Shown: piece by piece, positions 63,258-64,000 of the stretch
Position numbering within the stretch: the first letter of the stretch is position 1
How the letters are laid out: each line of letters opens with the position of its first letter
Assembly (NCBI RefSeq): GCF_002262885.1
Contig: NZ_NKYF01000001.1
Coordinates: forward strand, 992,001 to 1,056,000
Source of the DNA: Pseudonocardia sp. MH-G8
GTDB lineage: Bacteria; Actinomycetota; Actinomycetes; Mycobacteriales; Pseudonocardiaceae
Length of the DNA: 64,000 nucleotides
Reading direction: 5' to 3'
Position numbers and translations under genes: made by a program
The notes under the pieces: model-generated
What the model was told of the DNA's origin: nothing
What the model saw: only the letters and a program-made list of their open reading frames with translations
Databases searched by the model: none

Positions 63258-63470
63258 GTGGAGGCCCGACTCGCGGGCGTGGCACTCCAACTCGCGGGGG
63301 CCCAGGACCAACTCGCGGGCGTGGAGGCCCGACTCGCGGGTGAGGCACCCCAACTCGCGGGCGTAGCGGCCCGACTCGCGGGTGTAGCGGCCCGACTCGC
63401 GGGTGAGGCACCCCGACTCGCGGGCGTAGCGGCCCGACTCGCGCGGGTGCGGAGGCACGACTCGCGGGAT
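63258..63470. repeat. 21-bp tandem array, 10 units, CCCGACTCGCGGG orientation
   Basis: The units share G(G/C)CCCGACTCGCGGG(C/T)GT, which is the reverse complement of the core in the 62802 array. The plus frame reads heptads ARLAGVA. The two arrays are separated by 186 bases of unrelated sequence. Confidence 0.93.
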
Positions 63471-63487
63471 GGGGGAGGGCGTCGGGG

Positions 63488-64000
63488 TCAGGGTTGGAGG
63501 AGCAGGCTTGCGGTCAGTTCTTCGGGCGTGCCCGCCGGACGGTCGCAGACGAATCCGCGGCAGACGTAGGCGGCGGCCGCTTCCTGGACGAGGGGGCGGT
63601 CGGCGAGCAACGGGACACCGGGGGTGTCGGGGTGGCCTGCCACGATCACCGTGCCCCCGGGGGCGAGTCGACGCGTATGGGCCAGCAGTGCCTCGCGCGC
63701 CGGATCGCCCTCCTCGCCCACCACGGCGACCTGTAGGGGCCCGCGCGCCATCGCCGCGGCCGCGGTGAGCCAGTGGCCTGCGAAGCGGGGGTGCTTCTCG
63801 GCGAGGAAGCCCGCGGAACGCACGGCGGCCTCCGCCGCGTCGCGGTACCGGGACGGCTCGTCCACCAGTGCTGATGCCGTGACCAGCGCCGAGGCGAGCG
63901 CGGACGCTCCGCAGGGCGTGGCGTTGTCGGTGAACTCCCGCGGCCGGTGCAGCAGGGCCTCGGCGTCGTCGGCGGTGTCGAAGAACGATCCCGGGCGCTC
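63488..64000 (-). CDS. YyaL-type thioredoxin-domain protein, C-terminal part
   Basis: The visible 170 residues are the C-terminus of the thioredoxin-domain/(alpha/alpha)6-barrel protein family (YyaL, Rv1084). Landmarks are FFDTADDAEALLHRPREFTDNATPCGASALASALV, which is strongly conserved, and the final AAYVCRGFVCDRPAGTPEEL. The N-terminal thioredoxin domain lies outside the window. Position beside hemolysin III and isoprenyl synthase agrees with mycobacteria. The gene ends 17 bases past the 21-bp array. Confidence 0.93.
   Translation of the reverse strand, partial: ERPGSFFDTADDAEALLHRPREFTDNATPCGASALASALVTASALVDEPSRYRDAAEAAVRSAGFLAEKHPRFAGHWLTAAAAMARGPLQVAVVGEEGDPAREALLAHTRRLAPGGTVIVAGHPDTPGVPLLADRPLVQEAAAAYVCRGFVCDRPAGTPEELTASLLLQP

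Noticed and set aside
62802..63470. CRISPR array
   Set aside because: The 21-bp units are contiguous, without unique spacers of regular length, and no cas genes are present.

Overview
The window is high-GC DNA with strongly GC-biased third codon positions, many GTG starts, ATGA/GTGA start-stop overlaps and apparently leaderless promoters. This points to a filamentous actinobacterium, most likely of the Pseudonocardiaceae. Support comes from gene order: ychF, DUF6542 protein, ispH, lipid-droplet-type protein, xseA, xseB, DUF4245 protein, glpX, fumarase, phoH-like, Z-isoprenyl synthase, hemolysin III and YyaL-type protein appear in the order remembered for Mycobacterium tuberculosis Rv1112 down to Rv1084, with lineage-specific modules inserted between them.

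Layout. 1-9.4 kb: 5' part of typA, an AbiEi/DUF559-like orphan, an SRPBCC-NUDIX fusion, a DivIVA-like coiled-coil protein, and a two-component system (TCS) divergent from a LolA-like/ABC exporter operon with three TCAG half-sites between them. 9.4-26.5 kb: an accessory stretch with a DUF559-like gene bracketed by two copies of a 51-bp repeat, a pterin dehydratase, three ArsR-type regulator modules (with MFS, VOC and SRPBCC partners), two homologues of streptomycin kinases (APH(3'')-like and APH(6)-like), a nitrilase, DAHP synthase behind a Tyr-Trp-Phe leader peptide, an ECF42 sigma factor with its DGPF partner, a GH13 amylase, acetyltransferases, a methyltransferase, a TetR/TIM-barrel pair and a luciferase-like oxidoreductase. 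26.5-27.9 kb: remains of an element that integrated at the 3' end of ychF (integrase remnant, split DUF1801 gene, duplicated ychF end).

28-38.8 kb: ychF, a NarL-type TCS, a DedA-like gene, a kinase-fold gene, three small secreted acidic proteins and an OmpR-type TCS. A palindrome GGATGAG(A/G)-N5-CTCATCC occurs three times here, ahead of the kinase-fold gene, one acidic protein, and the acidic protein/HK/RR operon, so this looks like a local regulon. An alkylation-repair pair (Ada-AlkA type and Ogt type) follows.

38.9-64 kb: rmuC and the conserved core block, interrupted by a FAD-oxidase/LuxR cassette with matched 16-bp palindromes, a DHA2 exporter, a degenerate EAL-CBS protein behind an exact PHO-box-like repeat, ATP-dependent DNA ligase, GuaB1, PhoH-like protein, a secreted His/Asp-rich chaplin-like protein, isoprenyl synthase, hemolysin III-type protein and an oxidoreductase. 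The end of the window holds a 3 x 32-bp array, two oppositely oriented 21-bp arrays of 13 and 10 units, and the 3' part of a YyaL-type gene. Several families of short dispersed hairpin repeats sit at gene ends throughout. No rRNA, tRNA, intact transposon or CRISPR array was seen.
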